The notes below the pieces were generated by a model. It saw only the letters and a program-made list of their open reading frames with translations, was not told the DNA's origin and searched no databases. From an uncultured Candidatus Melainabacteria bacterium (lineage in GTDB: Bacteria > Cyanobacteriota > Vampirovibrionia > Gastranaerophilales > Gastranaerophilaceae), in the NCBI GenBank assembly GCA_934754515.1, contig CAKVIG010000012.1, positions 1 through 64,000 on the forward strand: a DNA stretch of 64,000 bases. Reading direction: 5' to 3'. The position numbers and the translations under genes are program-made. Positions 17,287 to 26,872 of this stretch are shown piece by piece (the stretch's first letter is position 1; every line of letters starts with the position of its first letter).

Positions 17287-17964
17287 TTAATATACAGGGA
17301 CATCAATCGGATTCAATAGTTTAACTGTTAAAACGTCACCTTTATTTATATAAACATCTTGTCCTTTTCTGAACATATCAGCTACACTATCACCAACCCA
17401 ATAACCGACACCACCGATAAAGCCGCCGACTGCACAGAATGGAGTTGTCAAATATTGAATACCGGGAGCAGATTCGCCTGCTTTTAAACCATAATTTGTG
17501 GAGTTTTTAGTAATTTCTACAGCTCTTTCATAATTTTTTTGAACAGCTTCGCCATAGCCCAAGTTTTTATACAAAGAACCGTCGTAGTAAATATTTTCAA
17601 ATTGGCAAACGGCTAAGTCTAAAGGGATTTGTCTTCCGTTTGGTGTTACTATGTGGTCAAAATCAAGGTAAAGTTTTGCTCCACGAGAGAATCTCTTTGC
17701 GGTGTTAACTTGAGCAACACTTCCTCTAACAACCGAACCTGACGGCAAAATAACATTTGTACCTGTTGAAAGTTCATTTTTCATTGTTGCAACAAAAGAA
17801 TCTCCTTCACAACCTGAAAAAGTACTTACAGGCTGCAAAAATTCAAGCTTAAAAACAGTTCCTGCAGGAATGCGTTTTGTTCTCGCATCCGCCTTGAATG
17901 CCCCTGCAAACGCTGTATTTGAAACTAAAAACATTGCGATTAATATTGTTAGTAATTTTTTCAT
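17287..17964 (-). CDS. Secreted protein of unknown function
   Basis: This 225-aa protein has a clear signal peptide with a cut after AFA (MKKLLTILIAMFLVSNTAFA). The mature part is beta-rich (IPAGTVFKLEFLQPVSTFSG; VILPSGSVVRGSVAQV; KLYLDFDHIVTPNGRQIPLD), a pattern like TrbI/VirB10-like or Rare-lipoprotein-like beta domains. A Gly-rich hydrophobic stretch (PFCAVGGFIGGVGYWVGDS) near residues 175-195 could touch a membrane. It ends with KGDVLTVKLLNPIDVPVY. Similar proteins occur as conserved hypotheticals in cyanobacterial relatives; function is unknown. Confidence 0.7.
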   Translation of the reverse strand: MKKLLTILIAMFLVSNTAFAGAFKADARTKRIPAGTVFKLEFLQPVSTFSGCEGDSFVATMKNELSTGTNVILPSGSVVRGSVAQVNTAKRFSRGAKLYLDFDHIVTPNGRQIPLDLAVCQFENIYYDGSLYKNLGYGEAVQKNYERAVEITKNSTNYGLKAGESAPGIQYLTTPFCAVGGFIGGVGYWVGDSVADMFRKGQDVYINKGDVLTVKLLNPIDVPVY

Positions 17965-17982
17965 TTTCTCTCCTCCGTAACT

Positions 17983-18030
17983 ACCCCAGCCCGAAATCTA
18001 AGATTTTGCCCCTACCTCAAGGGACAGGTA
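17983..18030. repeat. Palindromic repeat matching one inside a gene
   Basis: This ~48-bp stretch aligns base for base, with few changes, to 42941-42988 inside the GT4 gene: ACCCCA(G/C)CCCGAAATC then AGATTT and CCTACCTCAAGGG. It is the intergenic form of the element found in frame in a coding sequence. Confidence 0.8.
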
Positions 18031-18123
18031 AACCCAAGGGCGTATTCAGAGAGAAATTATAGCACATTATTGTGTGAAAATCAATTTGTTTGGAATTACA
18101 AAACTCAAACACTTGTGATTATT

Positions 18124-18354
18124 TCCTCTCTTTGGGAGAGGGCTAGGAAGAGGGGGTTACAAAACTAAAAATTAACAAATAGCCTACGACTTGAACCCTC
18201 ACCCGAAAATCTAAGTTGATAAAATATATGTTAATTTGTATTTATACAATAGTTTGCTTCGTCGCCAATTGTAATCGTTGCTCCTCGCAATGACTGGGCG
18301 TCAGACTTTTTAGCGTGCCGTCATTGCGAAGGCGATTAGCCTGAAGCAATCCAG
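18124..18354. repeat. Further palindromic repeats, incl. GTCATTGCGA type
   Basis: 18124-18157 is a CCTCTCTTTGGGAGAGGG hairpin with a degenerate tail. 18253-18354 is an inverted pair with the GTCATTGCGA...GAAGCAATCC motif (left arm 18253-18294 inverted, right arm 18320-18352 direct), a repeat type seen in many unrelated Gram-negative genomes. The rest of the 520-bp gap shows no gene. Confidence 0.75.
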
Positions 18355-18486
18355 CTTTTTATTAACTTTTATCTTTTGTCTTAACTCTATTTAAGATTCT
18401 TATAACGAAGTTTATTACGAAATTCTAACGCTGTAACTTGAAATTTTTACCGGACAGTAGTGCCCTTGAAGAGGGTACAGTGAGTG

Positions 18487-19584
18487 CTACAAACTTAAAT
18501 CTATATCTTCGTCTTTCTTCTTTGCACATTTTATCATCTGTGAAGCTACAAGTGCCGTAATCGGCACACAAACAACAATCGCAATACTACCGATTAGAGC
18601 AGACGCCGTTTCCGTTACAACTTGATTTAAATTGATAAATTTCTGCATATCAATATTTTCCGCAAGCAAAAGCAACGGCAAAGAACCGCCCATATAAACC
18701 AAAATAAGAGTATTTGCCATAGTTCCTATAATATCTTTACCAACGTTCATGCCGGATGCAAAAAGCTCTTTAATCCCCTTTGTTTTATCTATTTCATAAA
18801 TCTCATTAATTGTACTTGAAATTGACATTGCGACATCCATTACAGCACCTAAAGTAGCTAAAATCATTGTTGCAATTGTTATACCGATAAAATCTAATTC
18901 AGGATGCGCAGTATATAAAAACATTGAAGTTTCTTCCGTAAATCCCGTTAAATGCGCAGTCATCATTGTTATAAAAGACAAAAGCCCTGCAAATGCCAAA
19001 CTCAAAACTGCGCCTACAACAGCAGATGTACTTTTTGCATTAAATCCGCCAACAGAATACATAGTAACAGCGGTTGAAAGCAAGCAAACCAATATTGAGG
19101 CAAATACAGGATTAATTCCATGCAAAATCATCGGTGAAAGCAGGTGCGTTATTAAAACAACAGTTACACCAATTGATATAAGGCTGTATAATCCTTTTTT
19201 TCTTCCGACATAAACCAACAAACCGCAAAACAGTAGAGATAGCCATGCCAGAGTGCCTGAGCGTTTAATATCTTCAATAGAAAATTCAACTCCATTGCCG
19301 TTATCCTCCGCATGCAAAATTACTTTCGTGTTTTTTTGCAATTTTATATCATAATACGGATTTCCCGTAAGCATGTTATCAAGTTCAACAGTTTCGCCTT
19401 TAAATTGACCCGTTAAAAGTTTAACCTCAATCGCCTGTTTTGTTTGAGTAACATTAGTATCCGTTAAATCAACATATTCTACTTTTTGCACCAAACCGAG
19501 TTCAGAAGGCAAAATTTTTCCCTCGTCTGCAAAACAAGGGATAATTGATAATATCATCATTAAAAATACAACAAGTTTTTTCAT
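18487..19584 (-). CDS. YibE/F family integral membrane protein
   Basis: This 365-aa protein has a signal or TM segment at the N-terminus, a ~100-residue extracytoplasmic beta domain (ELGLVQKVEYVDL; KLLTGQFKGETVEL) and then about eight TM helices containing the YibE/F hallmarks (FASILVCLLSTAVTMY; DFIGITIATMILATLGAVMD; GKDIIGTMANTLILVYMGGS). YibE/F proteins are probable transporters of unknown substrate. I chose ATG 19584 (GAGG ten bases upstream), one base after the ruvB stop, over an upstream ATG inside ruvB. Confidence 0.85.
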   Translation of the reverse strand: MKKLVVFLMMILSIIPCFADEGKILPSELGLVQKVEYVDLTDTNVTQTKQAIEVKLLTGQFKGETVELDNMLTGNPYYDIKLQKNTKVILHAEDNGNGVEFSIEDIKRSGTLAWLSLLFCGLLVYVGRKKGLYSLISIGVTVVLITHLLSPMILHGINPVFASILVCLLSTAVTMYSVGGFNAKSTSAVVGAVLSLAFAGLLSFITMMTAHLTGFTEETSMFLYTAHPELDFIGITIATMILATLGAVMDVAMSISSTINEIYEIDKTKGIKELFASGMNVGKDIIGTMANTLILVYMGGSLPLLLLAENIDMQKFINLNQVVTETASALIGSIAIVVCVPITALVASQMIKCAKKKDEDIDLSL

Positions 19585-19585
19585 C

Positions 19586-20650
19586 CTAATCCTCAAACAA
19601 TCTTCTCTGTTCTGACGGCATTTTTATTCCCAAATGTCTGTAACCTTCGGGCGAAACTTTACGCCCTCTCGGCGTTCTCTGCAACAAGCCAGCCTGCAAA
19701 AGATAAGGCTCGCAAACATCTTCAATCGTTCTGACATCTTCACTCAAAGCGGCTGCAATTGTTTCAATACCGACAGGCCCGCCATCATATTTTTCAATAA
19801 TAAGATTTAATAAATTTCTATCGGTATTATCCAAGCCAAATTCATCAATTTTTAAAATATCCAAAGATTCGTTCGCAACTTTTTTATCAATGATTCCATC
19901 GTATTTTACAAGAGCAAAATCAGAGACTCTTTTTACAAGTCTGTTCGCAATTCTCGGCGTACCGCGAGAACGCATAGCAATAGCTTTTGCACCTTCCTCA
20001 GTAATTTCTGTTTCAAGAATTTTTGCGGTTCTCATAACAACTTGCGCAAGTTCTTCCACTGTATAAAATTCTAATCTGTGAATCATACCAAATCTGTCAC
20101 GAAGCGGACTTGATAATTCACCGGCTTTTGTTGTTGCACCTATTAATGTAAATTTAGGTAAAGGCACTCTTAATGTTTTTGCGGTTTGGCTTTTGCCTGT
20201 TGTCATGTCTAGTGTAAAATCTTCCATAGCGGGATAAAGAATTTCTTCCGCGACTTTATTCAGTCTGTGAATTTCGTCAATAAATAAAATTTCTCCGCCT
20301 TTTAATGACATCAATATTCCAATAATATCACGCGGACGCTCTAAAGCAGGAGCAGACGTTATACGAATTTCAACCCCCATTTGAGAAGCTATAACACCTG
20401 CAATTGTAGTTTTACCTAACCCCGGAGGTCCGTAGAAAAGCAGGTGATCAAGCGGTTTACCGCGTTTTTTTGCAGCCTCAAGAGTAATCTTTAAAGTTTC
20501 TTTTAAAGCTCCCTGACCGATATAGCTGTCGAAATCTTTTGGTCGAATTGAATTTTCGAAAGTATTATCGTATTCTATTGTTTCGGGCTTAATAATAGGG
20601 TTCTTTTTAACCCTTTTTTCCAATCCCTCATCGTCTGATATAATAGCCAT
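19586..20650 (-). CDS. ruvB: Holliday junction branch-migration ATPase RuvB
   Basis: RuvB hexamers drive branch migration with RuvA. The 354-aa protein has Walker A LFYGPPGLGKTTIA, Walker B ILFIDEIHRL, sensor I GATTKAG, the Arg finger region SPLRDRFGM and the C-terminal winged helix ending in TPRGRKVSPEGYRHLG. Length is normal. ruvA and ruvC are not nearby. Confidence 0.97.
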   Translation of the reverse strand: MAIISDDEGLEKRVKKNPIIKPETIEYDNTFENSIRPKDFDSYIGQGALKETLKITLEAAKKRGKPLDHLLFYGPPGLGKTTIAGVIASQMGVEIRITSAPALERPRDIIGILMSLKGGEILFIDEIHRLNKVAEEILYPAMEDFTLDMTTGKSQTAKTLRVPLPKFTLIGATTKAGELSSPLRDRFGMIHRLEFYTVEELAQVVMRTAKILETEITEEGAKAIAMRSRGTPRIANRLVKRVSDFALVKYDGIIDKKVANESLDILKIDEFGLDNTDRNLLNLIIEKYDGGPVGIETIAAALSEDVRTIEDVCEPYLLQAGLLQRTPRGRKVSPEGYRHLGIKMPSEQRRLFED

Positions 20651-20689
20651 AGTTAAATTTTATCATAAAATTTAACTAACGGCATGTAA

Positions 20690-21337
20690 TTAACCTTCTT
20701 CCCTTAATAACAATATTGCAGTATTTAATTCTTCTAAAAGGTATTGCAATTGTTGATTAATGTTTTCCGGATTATAAATAGAACCGCTTTCTGAATATGC
20801 TAAATATCGTTGGTAAGTTACAGCTTCTTTTCTCAATAGCGAAATCGATTTAACGTATCGGTTCACTTCTTGTAATTTTCTAAAAGATTCATAATAACTT
20901 TCAGGTTTGCCATCATATTTTTCTGCCATATTATCAATATTCAAAGTCAACAGATTAGCTTTTGTTATAAACAATTGCAAACTTTCGTTATCTTCTATGC
21001 AATCAACAAGTTTTTCAAGCATTGGAATAACTTCATTTGCGTCATGCACAAATTGTGAAGTTTTGTCTTTTTTCTGAATAATGTTTATAAAAGCAGGATT
21101 ATCTTTTGGAACAGGTTTAAGGTCTGAGGGATTATCAAAACCTTCTTGCGCTTCAAAAACAGGAGTTGTTACTTTTGTCTTTGAACGTTCTATTTTTTCA
21201 CCGATATCAGGAAGATTACCTGCATAACCTTTTCCCTGCAGCTCTTGTTCCAAAGCTTTATTCTTTTTATTCCAGAAAGCAGCATTGGAAGGTAATGTAA
21301 TTGATAACAGTAAAAAACAAATTAAAAATTTTTTCAT
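20690..21337 (-). CDS. Exported helical protein of unknown function
   Basis: This 215-aa protein has a signal peptide (MKKFLICFLLLSITLPSNA, cut before AFW). The mature part is mostly alpha-helical and acidic, with residues ~95-215 forming several amphipathic helices. No family is recognised. It lies between ruvB and a merR-like gene on the same strand, with a short 39-bp gap to ruvB. Confidence 0.65.
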   Translation of the reverse strand: MKKFLICFLLLSITLPSNAAFWNKKNKALEQELQGKGYAGNLPDIGEKIERSKTKVTTPVFEAQEGFDNPSDLKPVPKDNPAFINIIQKKDKTSQFVHDANEVIPMLEKLVDCIEDNESLQLFITKANLLTLNIDNMAEKYDGKPESYYESFRKLQEVNRYVKSISLLRKEAVTYQRYLAYSESGSIYNPENINQQLQYLLEELNTAILLLREEG

Positions 21338-21388
21338 ATCTATATTATAGTCATATTTTATAAAAAGGCAAAATTAAATTATTACTCA

Positions 21389-21805
21389 CTATACAGCAAT
21401 TTCTTCTTTTTTAACTTGGTTCATCGGATTCCAGTTATCATTTAAATTGTTTTTAATTAAATTTTTATAATGTTCTTCTTTATAATCTAAAAGCGCAAGT
21501 TGGTTTTTAAGTTCTTCCATTTGTTTAAGAGCTTTTTCCTTTGTAGTTTTAATAATCTCATAACGTTCAGGAATTGTAGAGTCACCAATTATACACAAAT
21601 CAATATATCTTTTAACAAGTTTAGTTTCTGTTCCAATTGAACGTAAACATTTTACAATACGAACCCAATTCAAATCATCTTCTGAAAACAATCTTATATT
21701 ATTTTGATTTCTTGTAATAAAAGGGAAAAAACCATTTTTTGCCCAAAATCTTAGCGTATGTTCAGATACTTCCATTTTTTCGGCAACTTCTTTGATTGTA
21801 TACAT
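21389..21805 (-). CDS. MerR-family transcriptional regulator
   Basis: This 138-aa protein has a MerR winged-helix N-terminus (MYTIKEVAEKMEVSEHTLRF, then IRLFSEDDLNWVRIVKCLR) and a coiled-coil dimer helix (about 85-125). It lacks the conserved Cys set of metal sensors, so the effector is unknown. ATG 21805 has AAGGAGT upstream. It is the first gene of a minus-strand group with the exported protein and ruvB. Its target could include its own promoter region near 21810-21900. Confidence 0.85.
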   Translation of the reverse strand: MYTIKEVAEKMEVSEHTLRFWAKNGFFPFITRNQNNIRLFSEDDLNWVRIVKCLRSIGTETKLVKRYIDLCIIGDSTIPERYEIIKTTKEKALKQMEELKNQLALLDYKEEHYKNLIKNNLNDNWNPMNQVKKEEIAV

Positions 21806-21991
21806 GTTGACTCCTTTTTCTTAATAATATCATAAGCATGCAATCTATACTATATACTGCATTTGTCACTAAAAACGCAATGTCAATAAGTTTTCATGCT
21901 TTTGTAAATATTAAGTTTTGTAAACTCGGATTTTCTCTAATAAACTTGGGGAGCATGGTCTATTGTAAAACTTTTATTTAAATAATTTACT

Positions 21992-22020
21992 TGATTAAAA
22001 GATAGGGAAATTATACTATA
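21992..22020 (+). promoter_or_regulatory. Possible sigma70-type promoter
   Basis: TTGATT followed 17 bases later by TACTAT (TATACTATATA overall) precedes a strong Shine-Dalgarno, a ten-codon ORF and, ~220 bp on, a clear terminator. It is a sequence match only. Confidence 0.4.
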
Positions 22021-22025
22021 TATAC

Positions 22026-22270
22026 ATACCTGAAAGGAGTGATGGCTAAAAGGCTCGGGGGGAGTCAAAGATAGAAAAAAGATTTAAAATTTTTACAAAA
22101 ACATTTACCAAAAGACAGAATTAATCACAAATCAAAAAAAACAAATTTTTATTAATCACAAATCATTTTATTGACAAATATTTGAGGAGAGATTTGAGGA
22201 AAGTATTGAATTTGGGGTAGGAGATTATTGGGTTAAGAAGGTTTCTTTATGATTTAAGAAACCTTTTTTT
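22026..22270 (+). ncRNA. Candidate small transcript with a ten-codon ORF and terminator
   Basis: The stretch has a promoter-like sequence upstream and an AAAGGAGTG Shine-Dalgarno. ATG 22042 reads MAKRLGGSQR then TAG (22074). Two direct copies of TTAATCACAAATCA lie near 22120 and 22152. It ends in a Rho-independent terminator (22238-22270). No larger gene fits. It may be a small RNA, a leader peptide or a dual-function RNA. I could not match it to 6S, SRP RNA, tmRNA or RNase P. Confidence 0.4.
22238..22270 (+). terminator. Rho-independent terminator
   Basis: A perfect 10-bp stem AAGGTTTCTT/AAGAAACCTT with an 8-base loop is followed by seven T. It closes the candidate small transcript. Confidence 0.85.
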
Positions 22271-22310
22271 ATTTGAAGAAATTTAAAACTTTTAGAGAAA
22301 TTTCTAAACA

Positions 22311-22797
22311 GAATACAATTTTGAACGACAATCGCGCCGCGAACGTGCAGCGATTAGCTGCGATAGTGAGCGTCAAAGAGCGGGTTCACCCGCTACATCC
22401 ATTTTGTCAACGCTCGTAAGAGCGTAGGAAATAGTGCGTTATTTTTCTTTTTTGCTTACTTTTTTCTTTTTATTTCGCAACAAAAAAGAAAAAAGTAAGA
22501 ACTATTTTTAAATAAAAAAGTTTTTTGAAATGTCCTTTTCTTTCTCTTTTGTTGCGAATAAAAAGATTTTTCACTTCACTTCCAAGCTAGTAAGTGTTCC
22601 TACAAGCCGAAAGTATTTACCCCAGAAAAGAACGAAAAGAAAGAGAAAACACGCTACCGCTTCCTACGCTCTTACGAGCGTTGATTAAAATGGATGTAGC
22701 AAGCAGAGCTTGCACTCTAGCGCTCACTATCGCAGCTAATCGCTACACGTTCGCGACGCGAATGTCGTTCATTTGATGAAAATTGTTATGGACAGTA
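22311..22797. mobile_element. Large palindromic (inverted-repeat) element, copy 2
   Basis: Left arm GAACGACAATCGCGCCGCGA (from 22323) pairs with the right arm ending in GAATGTCGTTC at 22770. The pairing extends through ~80 bp (AGCGATTAGCTGCGATAGTGAG, ACATCCATTTT). The core shares GTTTTTTGAAATGTCC and the facing TTTCTTTCTCTTT/AAAGAAAGAGAAA arms with copy 1 at 8654-9214. This copy lacks the nested insert, but a ~55-bp unrelated segment (about 22566-22620) sits near its centre. Open frames in it are not credible genes. Confidence 0.75.
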
Positions 22798-22859
22798 ATG
22801 CATTGGCATTTATGCCAAATTATAGATTGAAACAAATCCCTCATGTTATAATTTAAACT

Positions 22860-23969
22860 ATGGAAGAAAAAGAGCCTAAAAAAATAATCGGTTTGATGTC
22901 AGGAACATCCTGCGATTCTATTGACGCAGGACTTTGTGAAGTTTATCCGGACATGTCTGTTTCACTTCTAAAAGGGATTAATTTTCCGTACCCGGAACAT
23001 ATTAGAGAAAAAATATTTTCTGCATTTAGAGGTGAAATCTCAATAAAAGAATTGTGTCAGCTTAATTTTGCAGTCGGCAAATGTTTTGCAGACGCTTCAA
23101 ATGTCCTGATTAAACAATTTGGAAAGCCTGATTTTATTGCAAGTCATGGTCAAACAGTTTTTCATTATCCGTTTGATGAAACTTTGGATGGAATATCTTT
23201 AAAAAGCACATTGCAGATTGGCGAAAGCTCTGTTATAGCAAAAGAAACCAACTGTATGGTTATATCAAATTTTCGTGAAAAAGATATTGCATTCGGCGGT
23301 CAAGGCGCACCGTTAGTTTGTTTTGCGGATGATAAATGGTTTAAAAATGCTCTTGTTCAAAATATTGGCGGAATTTCAAATGTAACTGTTATTTCTGACG
23401 ATTGCGAAACCTATGGTTTTGATAACGGTTGCGGAAATATTATGATTGACTATTGCATGCAAAAATTCTTCAATAAAAAGTATGATGAAGACGGAAAAAT
23501 TGCATCAGAAGGGAATGTTTGTGAAAGTTGGCTTGATTGTCTTTTACAAGACGAATACTATTTTATAGAACCGCCAAAAACAACGGGACGTGAATATTTT
23601 TCAAACAAATATATAGAAAATATTTTGAAAATTGCACCATCTGAGCCAAAAGATATTATTGCAACACTCACTGCGCTAACAGCTAAAACAATTGCGCAAT
23701 CTTATGAAAGATTTGTTCATCACAGATACGATACGGTCGTTATCGGCGGTGGCGGTGCATACAATAAAACAATGATGAAATATTTGAGAAGCTATTTACC
23801 AAAACATATTGCCTTAAAAACGCATGAAGATTATGGAATTTCTAATAACTTCAAAGAAGTCATGGCATTTGCACTACTTGGTTATTGTAATTATTATAAT
23901 ATTCCAAATAATTTACCATCTTGCACAGGTGCTGAAAAACGAGTCGTTTTAGGAAAAGTTACTTATTAA
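22860..23969 (+). CDS. anmK: Anhydro-N-acetylmuramic acid kinase
   Basis: AnmK hydrolyses and phosphorylates 1,6-anhydro-MurNAc to MurNAc-6-phosphate in peptidoglycan recycling. The 369-aa protein starts IIGLMSGTSCDSIDAGL (phosphate loop), contains ASHGQTVFHYP and GQGAPLVCFAD, and ends with the VIGGGGAYNKTMM nucleotide loop, all AnmK signatures. It is a single gene flanked by the palindromic element and a bidirectional terminator. Confidence 0.95.
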   Translation: MEEKEPKKIIGLMSGTSCDSIDAGLCEVYPDMSVSLLKGINFPYPEHIREKIFSAFRGEISIKELCQLNFAVGKCFADASNVLIKQFGKPDFIASHGQTVFHYPFDETLDGISLKSTLQIGESSVIAKETNCMVISNFREKDIAFGGQGAPLVCFADDKWFKNALVQNIGGISNVTVISDDCETYGFDNGCGNIMIDYCMQKFFNKKYDEDGKIASEGNVCESWLDCLLQDEYYFIEPPKTTGREYFSNKYIENILKIAPSEPKDIIATLTALTAKTIAQSYERFVHHRYDTVVIGGGGAYNKTMMKYLRSYLPKHIALKTHEDYGISNNFKEVMAFALLGYCNYYNIPNNLPSCTGAEKRVVLGKVTY

Positions 23970-23970
23970 A

Positions 23971-24007
23971 CAAAAATGTGCGCCAATTTGACGCACATTT
24001 TTGTTTA
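23971..24007. terminator. Bidirectional terminator between anmK and valS
   Basis: A perfect 12-bp stem CAAAAATGTGCG/CGCACATTTTTG with a 9-base loop has T or A runs on both sides. It serves the convergent anmK (+) and valS (-). Confidence 0.9.
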
Positions 24008-24022
24008 TTGTTTTTTAAATAT

Positions 24023-26695
24023 CTACTTCAAAGATTCGATTAAATCCTTGATAACGCCTTCTTGAACTATAATTTCTTCAATTCTGGCATTTGTTTGTTC
24101 AACTAATTCTTTAGGAGCGTTTGCAACGAATTTTTCGTTCTTCATTCTGCCCAACAAAGAATTCTTTTCATTTGTTAATTTTTCCAATTTCTTTTCTTGA
24201 CGTTTAACTTCTGCAGCTAAATCAATCAAATCTGCAAGCGGAACAATCAACTTAGAAGAAGAAACAACTGCAGTTGCAGATTTTGGCGGTACAGGAGCAT
24301 CAAGATTAGTGTAAGCAATATTGTTAACTTTTGCAAGTCTATGGATATAAGCTTCAATTTCACCAAAGATTTCCTTTTCTTTGCCGTTTGCTCTGATTTC
24401 AACATCAACAGTAGCTGAAGTTGGAATATTGAAGCTTTGTCTTACGTTTCTTAATGACTTGATTGTTTCAAATACCAAATTCATTTCTTCTGCTTCTTTA
24501 GGGAATGCCCATTCTTCTTTGTATACAGGAAAGTCAGCAATAATTAAAGCACTTGGTACATCCTCATCAGCACCAAATCCGCTGATTGCCTTAATATCTT
24601 GCCAAATTTCTTCTGTAATATGCGGCATAATCGGATGAAGCATCCTTAATGACATATCAAGAACATATCTCAAAACTCTTTGAGTATTAGCTTTTAATTC
24701 AGGGTCTTGAAGTTGAATTTTAGCAATTTCTACGTACCAGTCACAATATTCACTGCGGAAGAAATCGTACAATGTGTGAGCGATTTCACCAATTCTGTAT
24801 TCCTTCATGTTTTGGTTTACAGTTTTAGCTGTTTCGTTCAATTGGTTCAAAATCCATTTGTCAACAAGAGTCAATTTAGATTTGTCAATAGCTTTGTTAT
24901 CAACACCTTCAAGGTTCATCATAACAAATCTTGATGCGTTCCAAATTTTGTTTGCAAAATTTCTACCGTATTCAAATCTTTCGTCAGAAACCTTGATATC
25001 TTGTCCGCCATAAGTACAAAGTGAAGTCATTGTAAATCTTAAAGCATCACAACCGTATTTGTCGATAATTTGAACAGGGTCGATAGTGTTGCCTTTAGAT
25101 TTTGACATCTTTTGACCTTTTTCATCTCTAATAAGTCCGTGGATGTAAACTTTAGAGAACGGAGCTTTTCCTGTAAATTCCAAGCCCATTGTAATCATTC
25201 TTGCAACCCAGAAAAAGATAATATCGAAACCTGTTACAAGAACTGATGTTGGATAGAATTTCTTATAGTCATCTGTTTCAGCGTTAGGGAATCCCATTGT
25301 TGAAAATGGCCACAAACCTGATGAGAACCAAGTATCAAGACAATCAGTATCTTGTACGTAATTTTCAGGATCAGGATTTTCCTTAGCTACAACCATTTCG
25401 CCTGTTTGTTTATGGTAATATGCAGGAATTTGGTGGCCCCACCACAATTGACGAGAAATACACCAATCGCGAATATTTTCCATCCAGCCTAAGTAGTTCT
25501 TTTCCCAACGTTCAGGAATAAATTCTATTCTGCCATCTTTAACTGCAGCAATAGCTTCTTTTGCCAAAGGTCCCATTTTTACAAACCATTGTTCTGAAAG
25601 TAGCGGTTCAATGGTTGTATTACATCTTTGACATTTACCAACGTTGTGTTCGTGGTCTTTTACTCTCAATAAGAAATTATTGTAGCTAAGCATGTCTACA
25701 ACTTTCTTACGAGCTTCGTATCTGTCTAAACCTTGATAATCAAGAGGAACTTCCGCGCAAGACTTCATTTTACCTTCTTCATCAATTACCCAAATTGGTT
25801 TGAAGTTGTGACGTTTGCCTACTTCGTAATCGTTAGGGTCGTGTGCAGGAGTAATCTTAACAGCCCCTGTACCAAATGATTTATCAACATATTCATCAGC
25901 AATAATAGGAATTTGACGACCTGAAAGCGGTATCATAACTGTTTTGCCGATTAATTCTGAATATTTTTTATCAGAAGGGTTTACAGCGATTGCAACGTCA
26001 CCGAACATAGTTTCAGGACGAGTTGTTGCAACAATAATTGCGCCTGCTTCACCTACAAGCGGATAAGAAATTTCCCACAAATGTCCTTGCTCGGTTTCAT
26101 ATTCTGTTTCAATATCAGAAATTGCTGATTGACAGCGAGGACACCAGTTTACGATATATGCGCCTTTGTAAATCAAACCTTTATTATATAGAGTTACGAA
26201 AACTTCTTTAACGGCTTCAGAACAACCTTCATCAAATGTAAATCTTTCTCTTGAACGGTCAAAAGATGCACCTAAACGTTTAAATTGGTTTAAGATTGCA
26301 GATTTGTGCTCGTTAGCCCAAGCCCAAGTTCTTTTTAAGAATTCTTCGCGTCCCAAATCATGACGAGTTAAACCTTCTTTTCTTAATTGTTTTTCAACAA
26401 CCGCTTGAGTTGCAATACCTGCGTGGTCTGTTCCCGGTACCCAAAGAGCTTCATAACCGCTCATTCTGTGGTAACGAGTTAAAATATCTTGTAAAGTTCC
26501 GTCAAGCGCGTGTCCCATGTGCAAAACACCGGTTACGTTTGGTGGCGGAATTACAATTGTGAAAGGTGGTTTTTTAGAATGAGCATCAGCTTTGAAATAC
26601 TCGCCGTCTTCCCAAAATTTATACATTTTTTCTTCTGTTGACTTAGCGTCATAAACAGTAGGTAAATCTTCTACTTTTATTTTTGTCTCTGTCAT
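24023..26695 (-). CDS. valS: Valyl-tRNA synthetase
   Basis: ValS charges tRNA-Val. The 890-aa length is standard. The HIGH-type signature is NVTGVLHMGHAL, the KMSKS loop is GQKMSKSKGNTIDP, the CP1 editing domain lies about residues 195-355, the anticodon-binding domain follows ~600, and the C-terminal ~65 residues form the Lys/Glu-rich tRNA-binding coiled coil. A CxxC zinc pair occurs in WCPRC and again in CQRC. No T-box leader was seen upstream. Confidence 0.97.
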   Translation of the reverse strand: MTETKIKVEDLPTVYDAKSTEEKMYKFWEDGEYFKADAHSKKPPFTIVIPPPNVTGVLHMGHALDGTLQDILTRYHRMSGYEALWVPGTDHAGIATQAVVEKQLRKEGLTRHDLGREEFLKRTWAWANEHKSAILNQFKRLGASFDRSRERFTFDEGCSEAVKEVFVTLYNKGLIYKGAYIVNWCPRCQSAISDIETEYETEQGHLWEISYPLVGEAGAIIVATTRPETMFGDVAIAVNPSDKKYSELIGKTVMIPLSGRQIPIIADEYVDKSFGTGAVKITPAHDPNDYEVGKRHNFKPIWVIDEEGKMKSCAEVPLDYQGLDRYEARKKVVDMLSYNNFLLRVKDHEHNVGKCQRCNTTIEPLLSEQWFVKMGPLAKEAIAAVKDGRIEFIPERWEKNYLGWMENIRDWCISRQLWWGHQIPAYYHKQTGEMVVAKENPDPENYVQDTDCLDTWFSSGLWPFSTMGFPNAETDDYKKFYPTSVLVTGFDIIFFWVARMITMGLEFTGKAPFSKVYIHGLIRDEKGQKMSKSKGNTIDPVQIIDKYGCDALRFTMTSLCTYGGQDIKVSDERFEYGRNFANKIWNASRFVMMNLEGVDNKAIDKSKLTLVDKWILNQLNETAKTVNQNMKEYRIGEIAHTLYDFFRSEYCDWYVEIAKIQLQDPELKANTQRVLRYVLDMSLRMLHPIMPHITEEIWQDIKAISGFGADEDVPSALIIADFPVYKEEWAFPKEAEEMNLVFETIKSLRNVRQSFNIPTSATVDVEIRANGKEKEIFGEIEAYIHRLAKVNNIAYTNLDAPVPPKSATAVVSSSKLIVPLADLIDLAAEVKRQEKKLEKLTNEKNSLLGRMKNEKFVANAPKELVEQTNARIEEIIVQEGVIKDLIESLK

Positions 26696-26872
26696 AAAAA
26701 ATCCTCGCTAGTATATACAATAAAATATAATATTAGAATAGCACAAAAATAACGGGAAAATAAGTTATTATTTTTGCTTAATATTTCGTAAAAAAGACTT
26801 TAGAAAAAAACATTTTAGTAGTAGAATAAACATACTCAACTATAACAATTTTTACATGAAAGGATTTTCCAA

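Noticed and set aside
21810..22300. tmRNA, 6S or SRP RNA in the 22-kb gap
   Set aside because: None of the conserved ends or cores of these RNAs could be found; only a generic terminator and mini-ORF are seen.
26696..26872. T-box leader upstream of valS
   Set aside because: The short gap has no T-box motif or specifier stem, only AT-rich sequence shared with the divergent prs promoter.
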